A DNA stretch of 64,000 nt from Oceanihabitans sp. IOP_32 (lineage in GTDB: Bacteria; Bacteroidota; Bacteroidia; Flavobacteriales; Flavobacteriaceae). The translations under genes and the position numbers were made by a program. The notes under the pieces are model-generated. The model saw nothing but the letters and a program-made list of their open reading frames with translations, ran no database searches and was not told the origin of the DNA. The stretch covers positions 1,097,001-1,161,000 of the forward strand of contig NZ_CP040813.1 of assembly GCF_009498295.1 (NCBI RefSeq). Direction: 5' to 3'. Positions 35,569 through 44,464 of this stretch are shown here, piece by piece; within the stretch, counting starts at the first letter, position 1, and every line of letters begins with the position of its first letter.

Positions 35569-37722
35569 ATGATAGACTTCATAACTCAACACACTAAACT
35601 AGCAGAAACCTCTGTAAAAAACACCATTCAATTACTTGAAGAAGATTGCACCATCCCTTTTATATCGCGTTATCGCAAAGAACGCACTGGCGGTTTAGAT
35701 GAAGTTCAAATTGAAGCTATCGTAACATATAAGGAACAGTTTGAAGCCTTAATAAAACGGAAAACTGCCATTTTAAAGGCGCTTGAAGACCAAGAAGTTT
35801 TAACTGAAGAATTAAGACAAAAAATTGAAGCGGCTCAAGATTTAATCACGCTTGAAGATGTATACTTGCCCTTTAAAAAAAGCCGTAAAACCAAAGCTGA
35901 AAAAGCGCGACAAAATGGCTTGGAGCCGCTTGCTAAAATCATCATGTCGCAAAACACCAATACTATTGAGTCTATTGCTTTTCAATATGTAAAAGGCGAA
36001 ATAGCTTCTATAAACGATGCTTTAGAAGGTGCGCGGCACATTATTGCCGAATGGGTAAATGAGCGTATTACTATTCGGAATCACATCCGTCGTCAATTAG
36101 AGCGCTTTGCTATGATTTCAACCAAAGTCGTAAAAACAAAAATTGAAGACGACAAGGCTCAGAAATTTAGAGATTATTTTGACTGGGAAGAATCGCTAAA
36201 CAGAATTCCTTCACACCGCTTGCTAGCCATTTTAAGAGCCGAATCGGAAGGTTTTATTCGTGTAAAAATTAATATAGATAACACACGTGCTTTAGCGCAT
36301 ATAGAAAACCAAATCATAAAAAGTGATAACGCTTGCGCACCATGCCCGCCAGCAGGCAGGGAACACATTAAAACTGCCATCCAAGATGCTTATAAGCGAC
36401 TATTATTACCATCGTTAAGCAACGAAGCTCTTCAAAAAGCTAAAGAAAAGGCCGACGAGGCTGCTATAAGTGTTTTCGCTAAAAACCTAAAACAATTATT
36501 GTTGGGCGCACCCCTAGGTGAAAAACGGGTTTTGGCCATCGACCCCGGTTTTAGAACCGGCTGCAAAGTGGTCTGTTTAGATGCTCAAGGTCAATTAAAA
36601 TACAACGAAACCATTTATCCGCATGCGCCAAAAAACGATAGTATTGGCGCCATGAAAAAAATTAGTTCGCTTTGTGACGCTTATAAAATTGAAGCGATTG
36701 CTATTGGAAATGGCACGGCTTCGCGAGAAACAGAGGCTTTAATTAGAAAAATTAGGTTTAAAAACGAGATTCAAGTCTTTGTCGTTAGCGAAGCTGGGGC
36801 GAGTATTTATTCGGCTTCAAAAATAGCTAGAGAAGAATTTCGTAATTACGATGTTACGGTTCGTGGCGCAGTATCTATAGGTAGACGCTTACAAGACCCG
36901 TTGGCAGAACTGGTTAAAATTGATGCTAAATCTATTGGGGTTGGGCAATACCAGCATGATGTAGACCAAAACAAACTACAAAAAGCTTTAGATATGGTGG
37001 TTGAAAATTGTGTAAACGCCGTTGGTGTCAATATTAATACCGCAAGTAAACCCTTGTTAAGTTATGTGTCTGGTATTGGCCCGAAGCTCGCTGAAAACAT
37101 TTTTAAATACCGCCATGAGCACGGTATTTTCACCTCAAGGAAAGACATTAAAAACGTACCGCGCTTAGGGGCAAAAGCTTTCGAACAAGGGGCGGGTTTT
37201 TTACGAATTAAAAATGCCGAAAATCCACTAGACGATTCGGCTGTGCACCCTGAAAGCTATGCCATTGTAACCAAAATGGCAAAAGACTTAGGCAAAAACG
37301 TCGATCAATTAATAGGAAACCCAGAGCTTCTCGAGAAATTAGACTTAAAAAAATACTGTACAGATTTGGTGGGCTTACCTACCCTGCAAGATATTGTTAA
37401 GGAATTGGAAAAACCTGGTTTAGATATCCGTGAGCAAGCCAAGGTATTTACTTTTAATCAAAACATAAAAACCATTAACGATTTACAAGAAGGACAACTA
37501 CTCCCTGGTATTGTAAATAATATTACCAATTTTGGATGTTTTGTAGATGTAGGTATTAAAGAAAGTGGCTTAATACACGTGTCTAATTTATCGGATGCAT
37601 TTGTGAAAGACGTTAATGAGCATGTTAGTTTACACCAACAAATTATTGTAAAAGTGTTAGAGGTTGATGTTCCGCGAAAGCGTATTCAGTTAAAATTACA
37701 CCATCCCAACAAATTAGGATAA
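35569..37722 (+). CDS. tex: Tex-family RNA-binding transcription accessory protein
   Basis: 717 residues. An N-terminal Tex helical domain (IPFISRYRKERTGGLDE at about 29-45) is followed by a YqgF/RNase H-like domain (VLAIDPGFRTGCKV near 322-335), helix-hairpin-helix units (YVSGIGPKLAENIFKYR, VPRLGAKAFEQGAGFLRI) and a C-terminal S1 domain (about 640-712, GIVNNITNFGCFVDVG). Tex binds nucleic acid and affects transcription. An odd GC-rich stretch encodes CAPCPPAGRE at residues 256-265 in an otherwise ordinary KSDNACxEHIKTAI region. It looks like a small in-frame insertion (see findings). Confidence 0.94.
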   Translation: MIDFITQHTKLAETSVKNTIQLLEEDCTIPFISRYRKERTGGLDEVQIEAIVTYKEQFEALIKRKTAILKALEDQEVLTEELRQKIEAAQDLITLEDVYLPFKKSRKTKAEKARQNGLEPLAKIIMSQNTNTIESIAFQYVKGEIASINDALEGARHIIAEWVNERITIRNHIRRQLERFAMISTKVVKTKIEDDKAQKFRDYFDWEESLNRIPSHRLLAILRAESEGFIRVKINIDNTRALAHIENQIIKSDNACAPCPPAGREHIKTAIQDAYKRLLLPSLSNEALQKAKEKADEAAISVFAKNLKQLLLGAPLGEKRVLAIDPGFRTGCKVVCLDAQGQLKYNETIYPHAPKNDSIGAMKKISSLCDAYKIEAIAIGNGTASRETEALIRKIRFKNEIQVFVVSEAGASIYSASKIAREEFRNYDVTVRGAVSIGRRLQDPLAELVKIDAKSIGVGQYQHDVDQNKLQKALDMVVENCVNAVGVNINTASKPLLSYVSGIGPKLAENIFKYRHEHGIFTSRKDIKNVPRLGAKAFEQGAGFLRIKNAENPLDDSAVHPESYAIVTKMAKDLGKNVDQLIGNPELLEKLDLKKYCTDLVGLPTLQDIVKELEKPGLDIREQAKVFTFNQNIKTINDLQEGQLLPGIVNNITNFGCFVDVGIKESGLIHVSNLSDAFVKDVNEHVSLHQQIIVKVLEVDVPRKRIQLKLHHPNKLG
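36340..36361. repeat. GC-rich palindromic insertion inside tex
   Basis: The bases CCCGCC, AGCA and GGCAGGG form a small hairpin with one bulged A. The stretch is far richer in G+C than its surroundings and stays in frame. It resembles the short CCTGCC/GGCAGG repeats seen in flavobacterial genomes, but this is the only clear copy in the window. Confidence 0.5.
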
Positions 37723-37813
37723 TATATTATCATAAATGGCTAATTTACTCACATAAAAATCTTATCGAGGTATTTAGTTTTGCTGGCTTATTGCAACCTT
37801 TAAAACCACTGCT

Positions 37814-38800
37814 GTGAAGAAAGCAAGAATAGCACTCGTAATAGGCGTATTTTGTATCGCCGTATTTCCTATATTAGTTAAGCTCAACTTAACTCCAGGG
37901 GTAGTTTCTGCCTTTTACCGAATGTTTTTCTCACTAATATTATTATTGCCATATGTTCTAATTACGAGAAAACTCAAAATTCCAGATTTAAAAACCACAG
38001 CCTTGGCATTACTTTGTGGTGTCATTTTTGGTAGCGATATTGCAGTCTGGAACATTGCCATTCAAGGCTCTACAGCTACACAAGCATCGTTATTAACCAA
38101 CCTATCTCCTATTTGGGTAGGTATTTTAGCTCTTCTATTCTTAAAAGACAAACCAAAAACTAATTTTTGGATAGGTACACTAGTCGCTGTTTTGGGCATG
38201 GTTTTATTTGTTGGATTTTCGGTATTTAAAAATTTAGATTTCGATAAGGCTTTTGTTTTTGGCATCCTGTCTGGTGCGATCTACTCATTTTACATGTTAC
38301 TTAGCAAGCATGTTTTAAAAAGCATGGATATTATTTCTTTTATTACCATCACTCTCATAGCGTCTTCTGTATATTTAGGTATTTTAAGCTACGCCATTAA
38401 CGAACCTTTTTATGGCTTTTCTAATACGGGTTGGTTGGTGTTAGTTATACAAGCGGTAGTTTGTCAGCTTGCCGCCTGGCTGCTTATTAGCTACGCCACC
38501 AAACATATGCGGGCTACAAGAGTATCTGTAAGTCTTTTGGCTCAAGGTATTTTGGCTTCTATTTTTGCTTGGCTGTTTATAGGGGAAACTGTTACCTTGC
38601 AAATGGTAGCTGGAGGTATACTTTTATTAATAGGAATTGGGATAACTTTTATAAACAAGCAGTTAATCAGTATCCCGAAGCTAAAAAGAACGACCTTTAA
38701 CCACTGTAAACCTGAAGAAAGGAACAGAAAACTACGTAATTTCTATCCTTTTAAACCAAGTTTAATACGAATATCAAACAAAAAAAATGCAAGCTTTTAA
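37814..38800 (+). CDS. EamA/DMT-family transporter
   Basis: 328 residues with about ten membrane helices in two EamA repeats (about 5-140 and 150-285). Typical features are the conserved FPILVKLNLTPGVVSAFYR start and ATRVSVSLLAQGILASIFAWLFIGE in the last repeat. The start is GTG. DMT proteins export or exchange metabolites such as amino acids or nucleotide sugars, and the cargo is not predictable. The last 45 residues are a basic non-membrane tail. The coding frame runs into the terminator hairpin, so its stop codon lies in the loop region. The tail could therefore be a late addition rather than part of the ancestral protein. Confidence 0.85.
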   Translation: MKKARIALVIGVFCIAVFPILVKLNLTPGVVSAFYRMFFSLILLLPYVLITRKLKIPDLKTTALALLCGVIFGSDIAVWNIAIQGSTATQASLLTNLSPIWVGILALLFLKDKPKTNFWIGTLVAVLGMVLFVGFSVFKNLDFDKAFVFGILSGAIYSFYMLLSKHVLKSMDIISFITITLIASSVYLGILSYAINEPFYGFSNTGWLVLVIQAVVCQLAAWLLISYATKHMRATRVSVSLLAQGILASIFAWLFIGETVTLQMVAGGILLLIGIGITFINKQLISIPKLKRTTFNHCKPEERNRKLRNFYPFKPSLIRISNKKNASF

Positions 38801-38817
38801 GCTTGCATTTTTTTTTA
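38785..38817 (+). terminator. Terminator overlapping the end of the EamA gene
   Basis: AAATGCAAGCTT and AAGCTTGCATTT form a 12-bp perfect stem with a tiny loop, then a T-tract. The stop codon of the transporter lies in the stem-loop. A-runs on the left allow use by the leftward TerB gene as well. Confidence 0.9.
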
Positions 38818-38840
38818 AAGTTTCGAAAACAGACAGACTT

Positions 38841-39275
38841 TTATCTATTCATATTTTTCATTTCATGTACAAAAGTATCCAAATCAACACCATCACCCAC
38901 TAGATTTAAAGCTTTATCTACAATATATTTTACATTATCTTTATGAAAGCCTAAGCCAACACTAATTCGACTTAGCATAGCCTCTTCATAATCTCCTCTA
39001 ATATGATGATCGACCTTAAACATTCGAGCCAAGTCGTACAATCGCTCTAAACGTTCATCGTAAGACGAGGGCGGATTAATGGGATGCGATTTATAATCTT
39101 TTAATATTGTTTTATAGTCTTCAACATTAATCCCTAAATTACGTGCTAATCGGTCGAGAAATGCTTTCTCGTCGTCTGAAATAACACCATCGTCCATAGC
39201 AACACGCACAATAGATGCAAAATGATCTCGATTTCGCTTTTTAAATCCACCATCAAATAATTCTGAAAAAGGCAT
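38841..39275 (-). CDS. TerB-family protein
   Basis: 144 residues, all helical. VRVAMDDGVISDDEKAFLDRLARNLGI near 24-50 has the acidic EF-like loop typical of TerB, and a second helix pair occupies the C-terminal half. TerB-like proteins are widespread and the tellurite link does not imply resistance. It stands alone, facing the EamA gene. It is related in family only to the TerB domain of the DnaJ-like protein some 4 kb away. Confidence 0.8.
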   Translation of the reverse strand: MPFSELFDGGFKKRNRDHFASIVRVAMDDGVISDDEKAFLDRLARNLGINVEDYKTILKDYKSHPINPPSSYDERLERLYDLARMFKVDHHIRGDYEEAMLSRISVGLGFHKDNVKYIVDKALNLVGDGVDLDTFVHEMKNMNR

Positions 39276-39483
39276 AATATTTAAATTTTATTTACACAAA
39301 ATTACATGATTTTTTTCATATTTTTCCTATAACGGCTCTAAATATTTGAACCATACCAATACCACCTGTTTCATTTTTTAAATAGCCTCACAAATTGATT
39401 ATTAAATGATTGAAAAGTATTAAATTAACAAATTAATCGTATTATGAAATAAGCTACTAAGCTACTACACCATTTTATAACAA

Positions 39484-39523
39484 AAAAACACCTTCCAAGC
39501 TTATGTCTGGAAGGTGTTTTTTT
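39484..39523 (-). terminator. Terminator of glyS
   Basis: A 14-bp stem AAAAACACCTTCCA / TGGAAGGTGTTTTT with a 10-base loop. T-runs occur in both directions, so it also ends anything arriving from the left. Confidence 0.88.
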
Positions 39524-39561
39524 ACTTTAATTTAAAAATTGTCTTGTATTATACTTAGACC

Positions 39562-41103
39562 TTACATCTTCTGTAGCCAAGAACGCACATCTACTTCTTG
39601 TTTTATAATGGCGTTTAAGTCTTCTATTTTAACACGTTGCTGCTCCATAGTATCTCTGTGTCTAATAGTCACCATATTATCTTTTAAAGTATCGTGATCT
39701 ACGGTAATACAAAATGGTGTACCGTTGGCATCTTGTCTTCTGTAGCGTCTGCCAACCGCATCTTTTTCGTCGTAAATCACATTAAAATCCCATTTTAAGT
39801 CTTCCACAATTTGTTTGGCCACTTCTGGTAGACCATCCTTTTTAACTAATGGGAAAATAGCGGCTTTTACCGGTGCTAAAACACTTGGTAATTTTAACAC
39901 GGTTCTTGTGGTGCCATTCTCTAATTCTTCTTCTTGCAAAGCGTTCGAGAATACGGCTAAAAACATTCGGTCTAAACCAATCGATGTTTCAAGAACGTAA
40001 GGTGTATAACTGCTGTTTGTCTCAGGGTCGAAATATTGTAATTTTTTTCCAGAGAACTCTTCGTGCGCTTTTAAATCGAAATCGGTTCGCGAGTGAATCC
40101 CTTCTAATTCTTTAAAACCAAATGGGAATTTAAACTCAATATCGGTTGCAGCATCGGCGTAATGCGCTAGGTTTTCGTGGTCGTGAAAACGATAATTCTC
40201 TTCACCCATTCCCAGAGATAAGTGCCATTTTAATCGGGCTTCTTTCCAATGTTCGTACCATTCTTTTTGAGTACCTGGTTTAATAAAGAATTGCATTTCC
40301 ATTTGCTCAAACTCACGCATTCTAAAAATAAATTGTCTTGCTACAATCTCATTTCTAAAGGCTTTTCCTGTTTGTGCGATTCCAAATGGAATTTTCAATC
40401 TACTGGTTTTTTGCACATTTAAAAAGTTAACAAAAATACCCTGCGCCGTTTCTGGTCTTAAATACAAGTCCATCGCAGAATCTGCTGAGGCGCCAAGTTT
40501 AGTACCAAACATTAAATTAAACTGTTTAACATCGGTCCAGTTTCTGCTTCCAGTAGCCGGATCGGCTATTTCTAGCTCTTCAATAAGGCGCTTAACATCT
40601 TCTAAATCATTATTTTCCAACGATTTACCCATCCGCGAAAGCGTGGTATTTATTTCTTCTTGATAACCTAAAACGCGTTTATTAGTCGATAAGAATTCTT
40701 CTTCATTAAAAGCCTCGCCAAAACGTTTTGCCGCTTTAGCCACTTCTTTTTCTATTTTTGCTTCTATTTTAGCACAGTATTCCTCAATTAAAACATCGGC
40801 ACGGTAACGCTTTTTAGAATCCTTATTGTCAATTAAAGGATCGTTAAACGCATCGACATGACCAGAGGCTTTCCAAATGGTTGGGTGCATAAAAATTGCA
40901 GAGTCAATACCGACCACATTGTCTTGCATTTGCACCATGGCTTTCCACCAATAGTCTCGAATGTTTTTCTTTAACTCTGCTCCGTTTTGTGCATAATCGT
41001 AAACTGCACTTAGTCCATCGTAGATCTCACTACTCTGAAACACGTAACCATACTCCTTTGCATGAGAGATTACTTTCTTAAATTGATCATCTTGCTTTGC
41101 CAT
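39562..41103 (-). CDS. glyS: Glycyl-tRNA synthetase (homodimeric class II type)
   Basis: 513 residues. Class II motifs are visible: motif 2 around FRNEIVARQFIFRMREFEQMEMQFF and motif 3 with TSIGLDRMFLAVFSNA near the C-terminal half, followed by the anticodon-binding domain (about 400-513). This is the single-chain alpha-2 type, not the alpha2-beta2 glyQ/glyS type. It charges tRNA-Gly. A TATTTTTG box overlaps its 5' edge on the minus strand. It is divergent from comF. Confidence 0.95.
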   Translation of the reverse strand: MAKQDDQFKKVISHAKEYGYVFQSSEIYDGLSAVYDYAQNGAELKKNIRDYWWKAMVQMQDNVVGIDSAIFMHPTIWKASGHVDAFNDPLIDNKDSKKRYRADVLIEEYCAKIEAKIEKEVAKAAKRFGEAFNEEEFLSTNKRVLGYQEEINTTLSRMGKSLENNDLEDVKRLIEELEIADPATGSRNWTDVKQFNLMFGTKLGASADSAMDLYLRPETAQGIFVNFLNVQKTSRLKIPFGIAQTGKAFRNEIVARQFIFRMREFEQMEMQFFIKPGTQKEWYEHWKEARLKWHLSLGMGEENYRFHDHENLAHYADAATDIEFKFPFGFKELEGIHSRTDFDLKAHEEFSGKKLQYFDPETNSSYTPYVLETSIGLDRMFLAVFSNALQEEELENGTTRTVLKLPSVLAPVKAAIFPLVKKDGLPEVAKQIVEDLKWDFNVIYDEKDAVGRRYRRQDANGTPFCITVDHDTLKDNMVTIRHRDTMEQQRVKIEDLNAIIKQEVDVRSWLQKM

Positions 41104-41231
41104 ACTGCAAAAATATAAAACCCTTTGAAACTAAAAACTTTTTTGATACAATTTGCAACAAATGCACTCACAAATAATTATATTAGTGAGTTAAGTTACA
41201 AAGATGCTAAAAAAATCCATGTATTCGCGAT

Positions 41232-41909
41232 ATGTTTAAGGCTGTAGTTAATTTATTCTTTCCAAAAGTATGTTATGCCTGTCTAAATATTTTAGATGAT
41301 TATGCTAACACTATTTGTATTGACTGTAGACACCATTTACCAGTTACCAACTTTCATTTTGAGCATAATGATACTATAAAAAAAGTACTTTACGGCAGAG
41401 CGAAAATAGAAAACGGCACGGCACTTTTTAGGTTTGAGAAAAAAGGGTTGGTACAACAACTTATTCACGGCTTAAAATATAAAGGTTATGAAAATATTGG
41501 GTTTTTCTTAGGAAATTGGCTTGGTGGAGAACTAAAAACTATTACACATTACAGCTCTGTAGATATAGTGATTCCTGTACCGCTTCATAAAAATAAATTG
41601 AGAAAACGAGGTTTTAATCAAGTGACTAAGTTTGGGCAACAAATTGCAATAGCTTTACATACAGATTACTCAGAAGATGTGCTTGTGAAGATAACTAACA
41701 CCAAATCGCAAGTGAATAAAAAACGATTTGCACGCTGGAGTAGTCATGAAGAATTATTTGCACTACAAAATCCGTCAATTATAAAAAACAAACACATTCT
41801 ATTAGTAGACGATATTATTACCACAGGCGCAACCCTAGAAGCCTGTATAGCCGTTTTAAACCAAGCACAGAACGTAAAAATAAGTATTGCTACCATGGCA
41901 ATAGCTTAA
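41232..41909 (+). CDS. comF: ComF-family phosphoribosyltransferase-like protein
   Basis: 225 residues. An N-terminal double-zinc-ribbon-like segment with CYACL and CIDCR (about 15-38) is followed by a type I phosphoribosyltransferase domain with IVIPVPLHKNKLRKRGFNQ and the PRPP loop LLVDDIITTGATLEA near 192-206. ComF proteins are needed for natural DNA uptake in some species; biochemical activity is unclear. It is followed 58 bases later by an Ig-like lipoprotein gene. Confidence 0.92.
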   Translation: MFKAVVNLFFPKVCYACLNILDDYANTICIDCRHHLPVTNFHFEHNDTIKKVLYGRAKIENGTALFRFEKKGLVQQLIHGLKYKGYENIGFFLGNWLGGELKTITHYSSVDIVIPVPLHKNKLRKRGFNQVTKFGQQIAIALHTDYSEDVLVKITNTKSQVNKKRFARWSSHEELFALQNPSIIKNKHILLVDDIITTGATLEACIAVLNQAQNVKISIATMAIA

Positions 41910-41967
41910 TGGGTGTAACCGTTATGTTTTTAAAATTATGTAGGTTTGTAAAAATTTAAATGAGTCG

Positions 41968-43575
41968 ATGAATAAAACCCTTTCTAAATTTGTTTTTGTA
42001 GCGCTTATAAGCTTAGTTTTTAGTAACTGTGCCAATCGTGGCACACCTAGCGGCGGACCAAAAGACGAGACACCACCAGTAATTATAAAATCGACTCCAG
42101 AGAATTTTTCTACCAATTTTAACGGCAAAGAGATTAGAATTGTTTTTGATGAATACATAAAAATTAAAGATTTACAAAAACAACTCATTATATCGCCTCC
42201 CATGAAATGGCAACCCGACATTACTCCGCTTGGTAATGCTAGTAAAGAAATTAGAATTAAAATTAACGATACCCTACAGCCAAACACAACTTATGCCTTT
42301 AATTTTGGCAACAGTATCTCAGACAACAATGAGGGTAACCCATTTCCATATTACCGTTATGTGTTTTCTACTGGAGATTACATCGATTCCTTAACCGTAA
42401 AAGGTCAAATTATAGATGCGCTAAAACGGCAACCAGAAACCTTTATAACCGTTGGCTTGTACGAAGTAGATTCTACTTTTAACGACTCTATTGTGTACAA
42501 AGAATCACCCAAATATATTACCAATACTCTGGATAGTGCCACTACATTTACTATTGAAAATATAAAAGCCGGTAAATATATGCTTATGGCTTTAAACGAT
42601 GGAAATGGCGATAATAAGTTCCAAAAAAAAACAGATCAGATCGCCTTTCTTGAAAATTTTATAAAAGTTCCCACCGACTCGCTTTATACTCTAAAACTGT
42701 TTAATGAAACTCCAGATTTTAGAACGGCAAAACCATTTTTAATATCGGGTGAGAAAATCGCTTTTGGATATGAAGGAGACTATGAAGATATGCGTATTAA
42801 ATTGATTTCTGAAACTCCAGAAGGTTTTTCGTATAGAATCACTAAAGACCAAAAAACCGACACGCTTTACTATTGGTATAAACCCAGATTAAAAGTAGAT
42901 TCGCTACAGTTTAAAGTGTCGCACCCAAGTGCAGCTAAAGATTACACCGTATTTATACGGGAACAAAAAAGGGACACACTAATTATTAACTCAGAACCTA
43001 GTGGTACCATTCGTTTCGAAGAGCCATTTAAAATTTCTGCAAACACGCCTTTTGTTGCTTTTAATGACCATTTAGTAAACATCTTAGATCAAAATTCTAC
43101 ACGTATAGAATTCACTCATAATTACGACTCCATTACAAATGCGTACCATCTAAACTTTAAAAAAACAGAAGACAACACCTATAGAATACAAGCCCTGCCA
43201 GAAGCTTTTATCGATTTTTTTGACCACAAAAACGACACCCTAAATTATGTTCTCAAAACGAGAAAAGAGTCTGATTATGGCTATGTGCGTTTTACACTTG
43301 TTAATGCTAAATACCCGCTTATTTTTCAATTAACGGATGCTAAGGGTGATGTAAAATACGAGCAATATGCTACTGAAGCCAAAGCCTTAGATTTTTTAAA
43401 TTTAGATTCAGGCAAGTATTTTATTCGCGTTATTTTTGATGCCAATGGCAATGGAAAATACGACCCTGGTAATTTTCTTAAAAAGATTCAACCAGAACGT
43501 GTTGCTCATTTTGAAATGGACGACGAAATAAGATCGGATTGGGGTCTTGTACAAACGCTTAATTTTATAGAATAA
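41968..43575 (+). CDS. Ig-like (Big_5/SbsA-type) domain lipoprotein
   Basis: 535 residues. A lipoprotein signal ends at Cys21 (LVFSNC). The next part GTPSGGPKDETPPVIIKSTPENFSTNF leads to an SbsA Ig-like domain (about 35-140) and several further beta-rich segments. A late one has FDANGNGKYDPGNFLK, resembling a calcium-binding dockerin-like loop. It is probably a surface or periplasm-facing lipoprotein of unknown function. Its end overlaps the convergent amidase gene by 11 bases. Confidence 0.85.
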   Translation: MNKTLSKFVFVALISLVFSNCANRGTPSGGPKDETPPVIIKSTPENFSTNFNGKEIRIVFDEYIKIKDLQKQLIISPPMKWQPDITPLGNASKEIRIKINDTLQPNTTYAFNFGNSISDNNEGNPFPYYRYVFSTGDYIDSLTVKGQIIDALKRQPETFITVGLYEVDSTFNDSIVYKESPKYITNTLDSATTFTIENIKAGKYMLMALNDGNGDNKFQKKTDQIAFLENFIKVPTDSLYTLKLFNETPDFRTAKPFLISGEKIAFGYEGDYEDMRIKLISETPEGFSYRITKDQKTDTLYYWYKPRLKVDSLQFKVSHPSAAKDYTVFIREQKRDTLIINSEPSGTIRFEEPFKISANTPFVAFNDHLVNILDQNSTRIEFTHNYDSITNAYHLNFKKTEDNTYRIQALPEAFIDFFDHKNDTLNYVLKTRKESDYGYVRFTLVNAKYPLIFQLTDAKGDVKYEQYATEAKALDFLNLDSGKYFIRVIFDANGNGKYDPGNFLKKIQPERVAHFEMDDEIRSDWGLVQTLNFIE

Positions 43576-44347
43576 GAAACGTATCGCTATCGTTTAAAAA
43601 CTTAAATTTACTTCGGTTAGTTAAAAGATGTCGTTTTTCTAAACTTACCATCTCTATTTGCTCGGTATTGGACTTAAATGCAGTTATCTCATGTCCCAAT
43701 ACATCGAAAACTGCAGAATGCCCGGGGTACTCGTTTTGTGCACCGTCGGTTCCCACGCGGTTTACACCAATACAGTAACTCATGTTTTCTATGGCACGTG
43801 CTTTTAATAAGGCTGTCCAAGCCGAAATTCTGGGTTTTGGCCAGTTGGCAACATATATTAAAACATCGTAATCTTCAGTATTTCTCGCCCAAACAGGGAA
43901 ACGCAAATCGTAACAAATTAGAGGACAGATTTTCCAACCTTTATAATCAATAATTATTTTTTCGGCTCCAGCTGTAAACACTTTATCTTCGCCAGCCAAT
44001 GTAAACGTATGCCGTTTATTATAAATACTTATTTTCCCTGAGGCTTCAACAAATAACAACCGATTGTAATATTTTTTTTCTTCTGAAACAATAAAACTTC
44101 CAACAAGTGCCGTATTATGCTTTGAGGCTTCATTTCTCATCCACTCCACCGTTTTACCCTGCATGGTTTCTGCAAGATTTTCTGCATGCATTGTAAAGCC
44201 TGTTGTAAACATTTCGGGTAATACAATAAGGTCGACTTCCCCAGATATTTTATTAATCTTTTCTGAAAAATGTGTTCTATTCAGCTCCCGGTTTTCCCAA
44301 ACTAAATCGGCTTGTATTACAGCAACTTTAAGTTGTTCTTGTCTCAT
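43565..44347 (-). CDS. Nitrilase-superfamily amidohydrolase (omega-amidase-like)
   Basis: 260 residues from ATG 44347 (MRQEQLKVAVIQADLVWENRE), which matches the nitrilase start. A longer frame to 44419 adds 24 residues of no family resemblance. The Glu-Lys-Cys triad is visible: Glu in VLPEMFTTGF, Lys in YNKRHTFTLAGE and Cys in PLICYDLRFPVW. It resembles YafV/Nit2 omega-amidases, which remove ammonia from alpha-keto-acid amides such as 2-oxoglutaramate. Cytoplasmic. Confidence 0.88.
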   Translation of the reverse strand: MRQEQLKVAVIQADLVWENRELNRTHFSEKINKISGEVDLIVLPEMFTTGFTMHAENLAETMQGKTVEWMRNEASKHNTALVGSFIVSEEKKYYNRLLFVEASGKISIYNKRHTFTLAGEDKVFTAGAEKIIIDYKGWKICPLICYDLRFPVWARNTEDYDVLIYVANWPKPRISAWTALLKARAIENMSYCIGVNRVGTDGAQNEYPGHSAVFDVLGHEITAFKSNTEQIEMVSLEKRHLLTNRSKFKFLNDSDTFLIL

Positions 44348-44464
44348 TTGTATTCTGATTTGATAACGTTCATAAAACGCTTTAGATTTTTCAATATTAT
44401 TCACAGTAAATTTACACAATAAATAAATGCTTCATATCTTTGATTTTATTATAAAATTTACACC

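Noticed and set aside
38841-39275. Tellurite resistance from two TerB-domain proteins
   Set aside because: Isolated TerB domains are common housekeeping parts. No terA, terC, terD or terE gene is present.
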